Assembly (NCBI GenBank): GCA_033961575.1
Contig: CM066730.1
Span: forward strand, 117,765,523-117,829,522
Source of the DNA: Aselliscus stoliczkanus
Lineage: Eukaryota; Chordata; Mammalia; Chiroptera; Hipposideridae
Length of the DNA: 64,000 nt
Direction: 5' to 3'
The translations under genes were made by a program, and so were the position numbers. Positions 22,080 through 33,850 of the stretch are shown here, piece after piece; the stretch's first letter is position 1, and each line of letters begins with the position of its first letter. The notes beneath the pieces were generated by a model. The model saw nothing but the letters and a program-made list of their open reading frames with translations, had not been told where the DNA came from and did no database searches.

Positions 22080-22340
22080 CAACAATTATATTTTGCCAAA
22101 TTATTTTCACTGCAACATGTTTTGCATTTTCATCCTGTTTTATCCATGAATATTAGTATTTTTGCATACACACAATCTGGATCCCTTTTCTGTTTTGCTA
22201 CTTGGTACTTTAATGATCACTTTTAGAGTTATATTAATATTCCATCTTGTTAATTTACTATAATTTATTTAACTATTCATTTCCTACTGGATATTTACAG
22301 TGTTTCAAAATTTTACAATGATAGATACATTTGGTTCTAA
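22080..22340 (-). mobile_element. Old L1-like 3' fragment, reverse
   Basis: 'attaatattccatcttgttaatttactataatttatttaactattcatttcctactggatatttacagtgtttcaaaattttacaatgatagatac' follows the antisense L1 pattern 'atttatttaaccattcccctattgatggacatttaggttgtttcc', with strong divergence. Confidence 0.5.
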
Positions 22341-22504
22341 AGTTAGCAGACATAAATATAATGTAACAAGTAATTTACAAAACTACTTACTTCTATTATT
22401 TTTACAAAGGTACCAGAGCCATTAATACATCTGAACTCAGAATAATGGAGTTTTTAGCTGTACTTTGAAAGCTGTGAGAAACCTGGCAGGACCTGCTTGT
22501 TATC

Positions 22505-22655
22505 AAACTTATATCTCTCTACATTCTTGATTGTTGATGAGATTGTTAACTCCTTCATGGCAGTGACCATATTGTTTAACTGTATCTTGAAGGCTTAGTG
22601 GGGTGGCAGCCGCATAGTAGGCATTCCAGAAATGTTGGTGCAGTAACATAATTAT
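22505..22655 (+). repeat. L2 3' end
   Basis: 'gttaactccttcatggcagtgaccatattgtttaactgtatcttgaaggctta…gcatagtaggcattccagaaatgttggtgcagtaa' follows the L2 terminus. Confidence 0.6.
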
Positions 22656-23384
22656 AATAATAAAAAAGAATGAATATAGGGAATGAGGAGTGATGACAGA
22701 CAAATGTAGATGGTTCTGGGAGCACATATTCTTCCTCCTTTAGGTAGCTCAGCAGAGAGCTGGCTCAGCTTATTGAAAGAAAAGGCTTTTGGTTGATGTC
22801 CGTGGTCCTGCAGGGAAAAGCTGTTCCCAGGAACTTTGGAATGAAGACCTCGACCTTTAGTCCATACATTCCTAGGCAATGTTCCTTTCCTACCTTTCTT
22901 AAAGACCTTACTTAGAGAAAATAAGTGTTCTCTAGCTCCTCCTAAGCTAACCTGTAAACAAGTGCGACAGTGTGGGGCTTGTTCTCTTTCACTGTGTTCC
23001 TGGGAGCAAGTCCAGCCTGCTGGTTGAGGCTGGCCCTTCTTTGCTGAAATTATGACAATAGTCCTTATACATTACCAATACCCTGCCTATGTTATGAAAT
23101 AATGAAATTCAGGGGCAGTGTGTAACCTGCCATTTATCTGTTTTGAAGCGTTTCCCAAATAAACCCCATGTTATGTCTGTACTATGTGGCATTTGGGACC
23201 CCATTACATAGCAAGGAGAGAGAAATAAAGTCATAGAAGAGACATACTTAAGCTTTAGAGATAGCTTCAGGCAAAAGTCAGATCCAGAGGCAAAAAGGAG
23301 AAACCAACCAAGGCATGCAAAGATATGAGAAAGATAATCATAAATAGATCTTAAGTGAGTAGAGTTCAAGTTATACTAGCAATA
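22656..23384. other. No gene seen
   Basis: No supported coding or RNA feature. Confidence 0.45.
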
Positions 23385-23569
23385 ACAATATTTAGAGAGT
23401 GCTGTTCATACGAAGGTGGACAAATAGACCAATGGAACTGAGTAGAGAATCCAGAAACATACCAACACATGGAAAGCCACCTAATAATCTACAACAAAGG
23501 CACCACTGAAATTCATAGAAGAAGGATGATCTTTTTAGTAAAGGTTCAAAGAGATATCTATATTTAAAA

Positions 23570-23574
<5 letters not shown>

Positions 23575-23624
<50 letters not shown>
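23575..23624 (+). repeat. (TA)n microsatellite, left of SINE
   Basis: Near-perfect alternating TA with one G (tatatgtatatata) directly before the SINE. The same word recurs right after the SINE tail, which suggests that it is the target duplication. Confidence 0.9.
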
Positions 23625-23729
23625 GCCGGCTGAGTGGTGTGGTGGTTAAGAGCTGGCTTGGGATGCCAGCGGCCTGGGTTTGGATCCCACATATGAAGGC
23701 CAGTGACACTGCCCTTTAAAAAAAAAAAA
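23625..23729 (+). mobile_element. tRNA-like SINE, short form, 5' trimmed
   Basis: It starts GCCGGCTGAGTGGTGTGG, lacking the first GG, and has the B box GGTTTGGATCCC and an A11 tail after 'gacactgcccttt'. It is inserted in a (TA)n tract inside an L1 fragment. tatatgtatatata on both sides is the likely duplication. Confidence 0.88.
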
Positions 23730-23734
23730 TTATA

Positions 23735-23781
<47 letters not shown>
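23730..23781 (+). repeat. (TA)n microsatellite, right of SINE
   Basis: A TA alternation of about 50 bp, the partner of the tract to the left of the SINE. Confidence 0.9.
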
Positions 23782-23783
<2 letters not shown>

Positions 23784-24925
23784 AGATGGATAGACCTAAA
23801 TATGAAAGGGAAAAAAATAAAGTTTCTAGAAGAAAACACAGAAGAATCTCACAACCTTGGAATAGGCAATGATTGTTAAAGAGGACACAAAATACACTTA
23901 CCATAAAAATGAAAGATTGACAAGTTGGATTTCAATAAAATGTAAACCTTCTTTCATCAAAAACACCATTAAGAAAATAAAAATGCAAGCCACAAAGAGA
24001 AGAAATTGGCAATACATATACTCAACTAGAACTTGTATCCATGACATATTATAAATTCCTACAGATTCAATTTTTTTTAAAAGATACAAACAACCTAATG
24101 AAGGGCTAGGCAAAACCTCAAATAGGCACTTCACAAATTAGAATATGAAAAAGGCCAATAGGGCTATAAAAGTTGGGCAACATTATCTGCCAAACGCATG
24201 TCAAAACCCCAATGAGATGTCACTGCATACCACAATTGCTGTAGTTAAACCAACTGACAATATCAAACCAATTGACAAGGATATGATGCAAGTGGAACAT
24301 TCCTATTTTTAATGGGAGTGTAAATTGCTACAAAGAATTTACAATTTAAAAAAATTGTTTAGCAAATATATGTTGAGGTTAAATATACACCTATCTTATG
24401 ACTCAACAATCCTATTCCCAGTTTAATGTCAAAAGATTATGCTGTTCTATAATGTAATATACTGCTCATAGCAGCTCTATAAATCATCATCATTATCATA
24501 ACAGGAAACAACACAAAGGCCCATTAGCAACTGAGTGGATAAATTGTGGTACATTAATATAATAGAATACTACATAGCAATAAAAATATGCTCTATTGCT
24601 ACCTGCAACAACATGAATAAATAACACAGATATAATGTTGAGTGAAAGAAGCCAGATATGGTAGAATGCATACTGTATATCATTTATATGAAGTTTAAGA
24701 ACAGGAAAAACTAACTTAGGGTGACAAAAATCAGAATAGTGATTTTTCTGGAGGTAGAATATTGACTATGAGGAGGCATGAAGGAGGCTTTGATGACCCT
24801 GGAAATGTCCTACATTTTCATCTTGGTGGTGATTACATGATGTATAAGTAAAATTTTATTGACCTATTACTTAAGATTTTTGTATTTACTGTATATTATA
24901 GTCAACAGCAATAACAAACATTGTA

Positions 24926-26075
24926 GGATTTTCTTAATCTCACCTTACAAATTTTCACTAATACATAATACCAAAGATCAAACTTGTCTGCCTTTTTCAA
25001 AATATTACTCCAGTGTGTATAGCTACTGGGGTGCCCAGGTACAGTAGCATGTGATTAAAGAAAGCCAACTTGTGGGTTAGTGAAAAACTTGATTGTGTCT
25101 ATAGTGAAATAACAATCCAGACCAGATCACTCATATTGGCCAGACACCCAGTAAGCCCTGGGGATGGCGTGTTCCTGTGTACATAATTTTACTTAATGCC
25201 TGATTTTTACTCAACCATTCTCAGCCTCTTCTCCTTCCATCATTAGAACTGTGGGGCTGGCTCACCTCTGCCAGATTAATGCTATATCCAGCTCCATCCC
25301 CAAACCCACCAGTTCATCCTACAGCTCTACTGAAGAATTATGCAATGGATTTCACACACCGCCTTTCTTCCATCCTCCATCTATACTACTGATGATGTAT
25401 TCTCTTCTCTTAACATTGTTTAACCATCTGTTAACCCAGTCTTCTGCCCAGGGGGGTTAGTGGGGAGGAATGATTTGAAGGTTCTGCCCAAGTGCTTTAC
25501 AGTTGGGGATAGTCCATTAATTGTTGATTTTGTTTGTGTTCAGCATTCTGCTTCTATCTGTGGTTTTAATTGATGTGAGCTTGCCCAGGGGTTTGCACTG
25601 GACCCAGCTCTATAAATCAAATAAATAAATAAACAAATAGATAAATAAATGAAGTAAATCTTCCGTAGAAAAAAATAGATAACAGCTTTTTCGATCTTTA
25701 TTTTTTTCCAGCTGTGTTTATAAATGTGTCCTGAGGCTTATATATGAGGGAAGTATCCAACATTTAAAGAAATAAATAATAAGCAACCATGGCTAAAGAT
25801 GCAGTCACTTAACTGGCTACTCCTTTTCATCGTAGCCTGGGAGCAATGGGAGATTTGGTATACTTCCATTCACTTCATTCTACTTACCCTATTATTTCTA
25901 ACTGGTCTAGTGTTACCATTGCCTCTAATGGTTTCTTTTAGAGGTAAAACAAAAGCAAAATAAAATGAGCCAGCAAAAAGTGGAAGAAAACAAAATCTCA
26001 GCAAAGGAGTATCATCCACAGGGCAATGGAGAATTCTTAAGAATTGATTTTCTTTCCTAACAGGGTTGAGATCTA
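24926..26075. other. No gene seen; one (AAAT)n tract
   Basis: There is no supported gene. An (AAAT)n-type low-complexity run lies at 25616-25652 (aaataaataaataaacaaatagataaataaatga). Confidence 0.5.
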
Positions 26076-26079
26076 CTGC

Positions 26080-26390
26080 AGTTCAAATGTAGGCTACAGA
26101 TAGGCACAGAGTCTGCTCAGGCAGAAAACAGAGTCAGGGCAAATATGATGCTGCTGACGTCATCAGAGACTTCAGATACGCTTTTGAGCTTCTGACCTTG
26201 TGTGTGAACAACACCCCCAGCTAGTGGCTGCTCCCTGAACTTCCAGAATGAGAAGCAAAATAAGGTCAACCAGACCATGACCTGGCATCTGGCCACAAAC
26301 CATGAGTGAAAAAATAAACGTTTATTGTTGTAAGGCACTGAGATTTGGGGTTATATTTTGCTGTGGGAAAAGCCACCAATATACAGGGAC
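26080..26390 (+). mobile_element. MLT1-type LTR 3' part
   Basis: 'aaaccatgagtgaaaaaataaacgtttattgttgtaaggcactgagatttggggttatattttgctgtgg' is the MLT1 3' end (gagtgagaaataaa…tgttgtaagccactgagatttgggg). The upstream text is a plausible diverged LTR body. The 221-codon reverse frame starting nearby is antisense to this LTR, a MIR and a MITE. Confidence 0.68.
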
Positions 26391-26589
26391 CGTAGCATTC
26401 TCCAATTTGCAGAGAATTAGGAAACAGTCCCGTTGATGGCATCTGATTTCCTGTATCTCCTGTATCACCCTGTACCGTCCCACCCTGGACTTGACCATAC
26501 TTTCTCTCCAAATTGGGAAACAAGCTAAATTTCAGGGGATCGTTTGGAGTGCTTGAATTGTTTCCTCTTAAGTTGATTGCCATATGTTG

Positions 26590-26885
26590 AGGAGGCAGTT
26601 TAGTATTGTCAGAGAGAACTGCGTTTGAATAGTGGTTCTGCCACTTAATAGCTGTGTGGCCTGGAGCTTTGAACTCCAATTTCCTTCTGTGATTGAATAG
26701 AAATAATACTACACACTCCATAAGATTAAATGAGATGGTATTATACATGCCTGGCACATATTGGGTTGTGGGAAAAGTCATGACGTATTTTTTCTGTTTT
26801 TCATTGCTAAAATGCATCATGACTTTTCCAACAACCCAATAGTAATGGCTCAAGAAATGGTTATTACCCTTCTCTTGCACTGCAT
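26590..26885 (+). repeat. MIR element, split by a mariner MITE
   Basis: 'agagagaactgcgtttgaatagtggttctgccacttaatagctgtgtggcctggagc…aatgagatggtattatacatgcctggcacata' is plus-strand MIR. It resumes after the MITE with 'gtaatggctcaagaaatggttatta'. The interruption is exactly at a TA dinucleotide. Confidence 0.8.
26761..26839. mobile_element. 79-bp mariner MITE
   Basis: The ends ttgggttgtgggaaaagtca and ttgggttgttggaaaagtca (reverse complement of the right end) pair over about 27 bases with three or four mismatches. TA is duplicated at 26759-26760 and 26840-26841. The ends match those of the 1257-bp mariner at 54486-55742. The left 30 or so bases, including gacgtatttt.tct, and the right gcatcatgactttt.c are shared, so this is an internally deleted derivative holding little more than two termini. 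It has no coding capacity. Confidence 0.88.
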
Positions 26886-26889
26886 AATC

Positions 26890-28415
26890 TAATTCATCTT
26901 CTATAGAGTAAGCTTTCAAATATTTGTACATCCTTATTCAACCGCTGTCTTGTACAATTGGTTTTTGAGCCATAGTTAATTTTATCCAGATTATATCTGT
27001 TCTGGCTAAACATGGTTTACTGGGCCAGCCAGGGGCTAGCTTTTCAGATCCTGATTCTGCCACCTGATATATTCTCTATAACTCTCAGCTTTGCATCAGC
27101 CACAAATTTGATCAGTATGTTGTCTATTTCCTCATCCTAATTATTAAGAAATATACTGCAGGTATTTCATTAGCCAGGCTCTTGGAGTCCTTTGGAGTTG
27201 TAAGCTCACATATATTCACACAACACTCAGCTGTTCAAAAATATATAGTTTATTTCTGATGACTGATCTAATATTCCTCATGAGCTTCCCATCCCAGCAT
27301 GTGGCAGGTAAAAATAGCTTTATTTTAAATTTTCCTGTCCAAAATATGAGTTTTTGTGAGTGTGGATGGTCTTGTTTTGAACCCAGTCTAGAGAGGGGTA
27401 AATGCTCAGCCTGTCAGATTTGCTTTCCTCCCTGGCTCTTCTTCCAGGTGGCACCTGGGTAGCTTACGTGACCTTGTGAATGTAGGTTGCTGGAGGGTAG
27501 GGACTGGGTTGGGAATATGGACTTTGCTAATCTCATGCTGGTCCTTTGGTGGGTCTCCACTGTGGTGGTCGTGGGTGTGCGGTTCATTAAGTGCGCGCTG
27601 GTGGCTGTCTGCTGAGGTGTAGCTCTGCCCCTGCCCTCTGTTGTCCACATTGACGCTTATGGCTGATGCAAATCAATGTCCATTCTCCTGCATGGTTAAT
27701 ACTCCCTGAGAGACCAGCCTCCTGTTGTTCCCAGTCCACAGGAAAGCAAGGGCAGCCAGAAGTGCCAACTCAGATTCATTCTCTGTCTACCATGCTGTAG
27801 CTGTCAGGGTGAATGGCTGAGACAATTTTTGAGAATGGGACATTTTCAGGCTGAATTTAGCTTTATCTGCAGGCATGCCTTTCCCATGGCCAGCTTCCAC
27901 TCTTCTTCTTCTCTTTCCCTTCAACCCTGACCAAATGGGACAAGCTTTCCTCTTCTCTTCCTTTCTGGAAGACATCTTCCTTAAGTGAAACTCTGTTATC
28001 AAGTTGCCCATGTCTGACTCTGTTTGATAATGGAAACTTAATAAAATTAGGGTTCCTTTTTGTCTCCCTATAATTTTGATTCTCAAGTCTATTTCTAGTC
28101 TGTTGACTCAAAACAGAAATCACCTTTGAAATGATGACCCTCAACTGAATAAATACCATTAATTTAATGAGGGAAATTTGCAAGACAATGGGTTATATAC
28201 GAAAATATACTATATAAAGGTATTTTTTAAAATATCCTGGTATAATGGACAATGATGTCATTTAAAAACCTCTCTGACACCTCCCTTCTAGCTGCTGTTG
28301 GATCACCACTTGGAACACATGCCCTAGAGTAGGTGACCAACGAGAGGAATGGGTTTTTGCAATCACAAAACATCTGGGAATCAGGATTTATTTCCTGCTT
28401 CTGCCATAGAGAAAT
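26890..28415. other. No gene seen
   Basis: The open frames (up to 106 codons) have no recognisable domain. The segment 27450-27660 is relatively G/T-rich. There is no RNA gene and no named repeat. Confidence 0.45.
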
Positions 28416-28419
28416 GGAA

Positions 28420-28720
28420 AATAGTATTGAATGAGTACCCCTTCGGTGTGAGGCTTTATACTAGGGGTTTACATATATTCATTCAGTCAGGATCACACAC
28501 TGAGCCTCATCTATATCTTATGTGGCTTATAAAGTACTAGAGATACAGCGGTAAAAAAGGCATATTCTCACAGAACAAACCATAACTCTATATGGCGGTA
28601 TTGTTATTATCTTTATTTATAGAATGAAGAAATGAAAGTGTCAGGGAAGTTAAGCAACCTAGTTAATTTCATGGAGTCAGTAAACAGTAGATTGGGGCCT
28701 CTAACTCCAAGGCCCATGCC
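28420..28720 (-). repeat. MIR element
   Basis: 'atggcggtattgttattatctttatttatagaatgaagaaatgaaagtgtcagggaagttaagcaacctagttaatttcatggagtcagtaaacagtagattgggg' follows the reverse MIR core and 5' part. The preceding 'cttcggtgtgaggctttatactaggggtttacat' matches its 3' part. Confidence 0.65.
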
Positions 28721-28724
28721 TGTT

Positions 28725-30680
28725 CCATGTAGTGCAGCAGTGAGTTTGACTATTGCAGACTCTAGGGATTTGACAGACTCCAGGGATTATCTTCTGGAAT
28801 CTATGGAAGGAGTGACAGAGAATTGAAAAAAAAAAAAAACACTCTGAAATTTAGTGCAAAATTATGCTTGTGTGTTGATGTGTGCATTTTTTTTTTTTCC
28901 TGAAGAGGATCTATAGCTTTCATCAGATTCTCATAAAAGCCTGTCAGTGAAGAGCTGGTTTTTCCTTGAGTGTTTGCAGATAGCTTCATCTTGGCATTAC
29001 CACTGCTCTAAATATGTATTTTTCTAGGCCCACTGGAGGGCACAATTTTAAATAAATGAGGTTTCTTAGCAGTAATTTAGAAACACAGAAGGTGGAGAGA
29101 AAGTGGCTCTAGAAATGAATGTTCAAAAAGAGTACAGAAGCATTCATATAGACAAACTCTAACCACAAGAAGGGTGGGCCTACCACCTGTCTTCCACATG
29201 CCACCTGCTTGAATTCTGCCCTCAATGCTCATTGTAGCCTGGCCTCCCTACATAAAAACGTGTGGATGTGTGTGTTGATTTGCAGCGATGGTGTAAAGAA
29301 GGATTTGATTCGCTTCACGTCCTGTTTGGGCTGACTCTGGCCAACATCCTAGCAACTTTATAATATGCATGGATGAGACTCTTTGGATAAAAGAAAGAGG
29401 CAATGTCTGGGGTAAAAGACCAGGCACCATTGGCTGCTGGTCCTCCTTATAGTGCCAAGAGCTGCCTGCTCAGCATCTGAAAGTGATTGGCCACACTCTC
29501 TTAAATAGTATTCTGTCTATGGAATGGGCTTCAGGGGTTAATCAGAGACATGGAGGGAGCAATAATTTCTACTCTGAGGTGGGGAGGCCATGTCTGTAAA
29601 CTTTCAGATGAAAAGAGAAAACCAGGATTGATCGTGTATCCTGAGGTCTCCTGGAGGGTACCTCAAAGTAACTTATTATTATTGTTATTCTTCATAGCTT
29701 CTTTCCTTCCCTAGCATAGGGCTGAGTATTTGAGAATAATTCCCATACATCACCAACTAACTTATGACCTAATTGTCTATCACATTCTTAAATCCAAGAT
29801 ATCATATCACTTGAGTGCTGAATATATTAGTTAGGATGGGTAACTTTTCAAAACCATATTAGCACCTCTAAATATAGAGGACAACAACAACAAAAAACCT
29901 GCCAGCTCTTTTATTCTTGGAAATATGATTTAACCAAGCCAATGTTTACTGTAGCATAAGATCTAGAAACAATTAGAGATGTCACATATATTTGCATTTT
30001 GATGGCATTTGTAATGTAAATGACAGAATAATGGCAGACTTTGGAAGAGACGTTTGTTCCTCTTTGTGCCTTATGTACTTCTTTGCAGAGAGGACACTTG
30101 TTTAAGGAAAGCAGCTCCAAAAACAGAATAGATAAAAGAGGTGAGAATGTTATTTTAATTTTGGATTGATGCATTTCTCTCTTATTGGTTGAGGTAGGAA
30201 GGAATAGAATAAATGTCACCCAACTGGTAGGTGTTAAATGATTTTAAAGAGTGTGTACAATTGTCTGAGCATGTCTATAGTGGAGGGGTGTGTCTTTGGA
30301 GGTGTGTTCATGTCTTGGGGTGTCTGTGGTTGTTTTGTGTGTCTTTGGATGCATGCCTGTGGCTGTCCAAGTGGTAGGGGTTGGCTGTTGGGGAGGTCTA
30401 GAATACTTTTTTTCTAGAATATCTGTGTGTATCTATGGTGGTGGCAGTTTATGTTTGTGTATTTATTTTCTGTGGGTGTATGAATGGGTGTTTATCATTA
30501 TGAAGATTTAAAATCATAACCTCTTAAGAGAGGGCCTTACAGGCCATTGAATGTAATCTCCTAAAATAGAAATCTCTTATCTGTTGGGATAGTGAAAGAC
30601 TAAGCTGGAATAAATAACCAAAAGATGAGCACTAGCCAGTAAACGGATACCTGGTAAGTACCAACTGTATATCAGACACA
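28725..30680. other. No gene seen
   Basis: There is no coding feature. The stretch 30270-30495 is strongly T/G-biased (gtgtgtctttggaggtgtgttcatg…) and may be a decayed (TG)n tract. The 73-codon frame across it is an artefact of that bias. Confidence 0.45.
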
Positions 30681-30689
30681 ATTCCTAAC

Positions 30690-30935
30690 AAGGGGCATGA
30701 AGGAATAGAGTAGTCCTAGTCCACAGGAAGGGCTATAGTATAGGAAGAACACAGTTATTCAACAACAAAAAAATCAATTATTTAACTGTGTTTGTAAAAT
30801 GTCCTGGAGGAAAAGCACATTATTCTAAGGAAGCATCTAACAGGAGAGCTGACTTGGACAGTGAGATTAGGGAAAGCTCACAAGAAGAAGTGACATTTAA
30901 ACTAAGAAATCTCTAATCACCCTCCATGAGAGTAG
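30690..30935 (+). repeat. Ancient mammalian repeat, possibly same family as 6130-6800
   Basis: 'aaaatgtcctggaggaaaagcacattattctaaggaagc…gggaaagctcacaagaagaagtgacatttaaactaagaa' resembles the 'gaggaggtgacatttgagctgagac' region of that family. The support is moderate to weak. Confidence 0.4.
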
Positions 30936-31124
30936 TCATCCATGCTGCACGAGTGGGAATTAATGCCATCTCCCCCACCTCCCATCTGTATTTCGGCATC
31001 AGTATTCCATGAAAGTCCTCAGTTATCTTCTACCCTCCATGCCCTCATCTACTTATTTTGGTAATAATCTAAGTGAAGAGCTTATGTGTATTGGGATAGA
31101 CCAACTGCAAAAGCATATAACAAG

Positions 31125-31410
31125 CTAACATTTTACAATAGAAGTGGATTTCCTATTTATGCAACAGTCAAATAGGTGTCCCGGTTTGGTGCTGTCCTGT
31201 ATTGCTCTCTTCTCTGGAGGGATTGGGACCCGGGCTCCTTCCATGTTGAGGCTCTGCTTTCCTTCTAGGCAGACAACAAGGAGAGAGAAAGGAGTATAAC
31301 CTGCAGGAGGTGTTATGGGCTGGGCCTTGCAGTGAAGCTTGTCACTGCTGCTCATATCTCTTTAGCAGAATTCAGTCACACGCCCTGTGTAACTTCAGGG
31401 AAAAGAACAA
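31125..31410 (+). repeat. Ancient mammalian repeat, name not assigned
   Basis: 'cctgtattgctctcttctctggagggattgggacc…ccatgttgaggctctgctttccttctagg…ggaggtgttatgggctgggccttgcagtgaag…tttagcagaattcagtcacacg' matches a repeat that I know from other mammals ('tttatgggctaggcctggaagtagc…ttggctagaactcagtcaca'). It is non-coding. Confidence 0.45.
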
Positions 31411-31955
31411 ATAGCATCAAGCTTCCTGCCTAGGAGGAAGAGAGTTTTGGTGATGACTTAGCAATCTTCACCACACTACGTCTGTCTCTTCGCAATGCCT
31501 AAAAGAGATTGTAGCAGTGCCTACAGTCTGAGATGGAGAGCAGGGTGCCCACTTTTTGCAGGGGAAGTGGGTGACATAGGAAATCACAGATGGATAAAGT
31601 GATTTTTGATGTACTAAGACCTGAACTAATTACTATGACAGTACAGATGTTATCTCAACTTTCAGAGGACTTTTATTCTGTGTTGCACCTTGTAGACATT
31701 AAAATTTGGGGAAGGAAGAACAACTCATATGTCAAAATTGTGATATACCTATGAATTTGCTAGGGAAAATATCACTATGAACAAAGGTCCTATACTAATA
31801 TTCTACTAGTTATAAATCCTATTACCAATCCACATCCTACCCATCTCTCTTCTTTATGAGGGTTATATCCATTCCTCCATGCTATGGTTTAAAAGCATTT
31901 CAAAAGGATATTGAAATGTTGATAGCAACAGAATTTCCATGCCCTCAACTGTTAG
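31411..31955. other. No gene seen
   Basis: AT-rich, with no coding or RNA feature recognised. Confidence 0.45.
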
Positions 31956-31969
31956 GTGGCTAATTGTTT

Positions 31970-32077
31970 ATTTATTTATTTTGAGGGCAGTGTCACTGGC
32001 CCTCATATGTGGGACCTGAACCAGGGCCGCTGGCGTCCCAGGCCAGCGCTTAACCACCACGCCACTAGGCCAGCCCT
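31970..32077 (-). mobile_element. tRNA-like SINE, short form, reverse
   Basis: It runs from (ttta)n through gagggcagtgtcactggccctc to ccacgccactaggccagccc, with the reverse B box GGGACCTGAACC. The duplication gtggctaattgttt at 31956-31969 recurs as gtagctaattgttt at 32078-32091, with one mismatch. Confidence 0.92.
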
Positions 32078-32344
32078 GTAGCTAATTGTTTAAAATGATA
32101 ATGATACCACTACTAAGAGAGAAAACAAGTTTCTATAAATCTACATGGAAAACAGCATTCATTCTGCAAGAATCAGCTTATGGTCTCTTTGTCAAACTTT
32201 CCCTCACCCATTGGAGCCAAGTTGAATATTCCTTCTTTGTTCCTGGAACACATTGACTTGTAATAATTTCTTCTTGTGTCTGTTTTCACAATAAGCATGT
32301 GAGCTATCTGATAATGATAAAAGTCTCCTTAGTCCCTCTTGAAT

Positions 32345-32445
32345 ATTTCAAATTCCTCTTTTGAGGTATTTTTGCCCTATCAAATGTCTGGTGTAGTGGG
32401 GGCTCAGGAAATATTTGATGAATAAAGAGTGGGCTGATGAAGGAA
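32345..32445 (+). repeat. L2 3'-end fragment
   Basis: 'aaatgtctggtgtagtgggggctcaggaaatatttgatgaataaagag' matches the L2 terminus (…cacatagtaggtgctcaataaatatttgttgaatga). Confidence 0.5.
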
Positions 32446-33025
32446 ATAGAATGGTTTACAGGCAACTTTAACTGGAGAAAATAAACATGCCTCAAATGTT
32501 CAGTCCTGTGTCTGCCCTTTCTTGACTCCCTCCTTCCTTCAGGTGCCAGATCTGGGATAAGAGGATGCACGGTTTCCTGAGCCAGCTGCTAGGCCTGCAT
32601 CCCTGCCTTGCTTCACCTGTGCAAACAAACACACAGTTTCCACTGCCCCATCTGGCAAACCATCTTCAAGAGGCTTGTCTTCACAAGGTGGGACTCAACA
32701 GCAAAGAAAAATGCAGGGAGCGCTGTGGCCTCTTTTTCTTTCAAGGCAGTGTGTGAGGTCTTGCCAGATTTGGATGACCTCTACCATAAAAATAGTAACC
32801 CCAGCACAGGCTTGTTATGAGAATGAATACATGTAAAAGGTTTAGCATAAAACTTGGCAGAAAGCAGGCATTTGATCAATGCTGGCCATTCTTCTTCGGA
32901 TGCTGTCACCACTGCTTGTTTTATTATTTTAACAGAGGCTTTATGCCAGCGTCCCTTTCTCATCAGCACACACTGATTCTGGAGAATGGGGAGAATGAGG
33001 TCAGGTTCCCCATTGTGTTAAATCA
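32446..33025. other. No gene seen; MIR-like 3' end at about 32800-32890
   Basis: 'ggcttgttatgagaatgaatacatgtaaaaggtttagcataaaacttggcagaaagcaggcatttgatcaatgctgg' is compatible with a plus-strand MIR 3' half. The remainder shows no feature. Confidence 0.5.
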
Positions 33026-33029
33026 AATT

Positions 33030-33850
33030 TCATGTCATTAGTTATCGACTACAATGATGTTCATTAACTACTGCAGGGAAATAATCTCAATAACAGGCCG
33101 AACATCTCAACTTTCTGATAGCCATCAGTTGGGCACCCCGGTTTAACATTCCGAAACAAAAAGTTGGCAGTTCAAAATTCCACCAAATGGTTGTCTCTGG
33201 ACAGTCTGCAATTGTGTTGAAATATAGAAATTCTAGCTAGACCCAAAGTTAATAAAATTGTGTGACACATAAAGCTGCATGATGGATGGCAACCAATAGT
33301 CCAATACTGTTTTATTCTCTCTAATATACTGTTTCTCTGCAAAGGCCAAGAAATTAAAGAACAGTTTTATTCTTCCCTTCCAGCCTGTGCAGGGTAATTA
33401 TGTATTATTAATAATGCAGCAGCACAAATGATATTAAATGAACTACATTTGTTAATGCAGATCTTATCTAACTGCTTTTTCCATCAGTGGACTGTTTCTC
33501 ATCAGGGGGTACTAATTAGCTGTAATATGTAGAAAGATGGGACAGAAATCCAATCAGATAAATGGGATCTATTTGGAGAGATCCAGGAAGGAGGAAGAAA
33601 GGCATTCATGATTCTGCGAGAATTACTACAAATCGAAAAGATGAAAATTTCTGCGACTTCAACTTCATTTACATTTCGTGGCCGCAGAAGTTAAAATGCA
33701 GCACCACTGGGTTGCCCAGGCTGCTAAGGCCTGCAACTAATTTTATTTATCATGACTGCAACAGTGTTGTCTTTTGCAGTCATAAAAGTGCATATGGCTC
33801 TATAAAAATTCTGAATAGTTTGCATGGCCCTTGCAAACATCAAACCTAAT
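33030..33850. promoter_or_regulatory. Candidate conserved non-coding element (enhancer-like)
   Basis: This is a repeat-free stretch dense in homeodomain-type TAAT words. Examples are 'ggtaattatgtattattaataatgcagcagcacaaatgat' at 33392-33431 and 'gtactaattagctgtaatatg' at 33508-33528. It has balanced composition and no open frame with a recognisable domain. This texture is typical of developmental-gene enhancers in gene deserts. The call is an inference from composition and motif density, since conservation cannot be measured here. Confidence 0.35.

Larger units (their letters stand above)
23390..24925 (+). mobile_element. L1 ORF2 3' region and 3' UTR, forward, split by a SINE
   Basis: 'aaggtggacaaatagaccaatggaactgagtagagaatccagaaacataccaacacatgg' is the C-terminal ORF2 coding region. 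It is followed by 'ttctagaagaaaacacagaagaat', 'caaatgaagggctaggcaaaacctcaaataggcacttcaca', 'aaaaccccaatgagatgtcactgcatacca' and '…caacatgaataaataacacagatataatgttgagtgaaagaagcc', the expected L1 3' order. The reading frame is destroyed by stops. A SINE with flanking (TA)n at 23575-23781 interrupts the ORF2 part. It is a 5'-truncated, dead copy. Confidence 0.78.

Noticed and set aside
26266..26931. 221-codon reverse open frame, the longest in the window
   Set aside because: It runs antisense through a MIR, a 79-bp mariner MITE and an MLT1-type LTR. Its sequence is explained by those repeats and has no domain.
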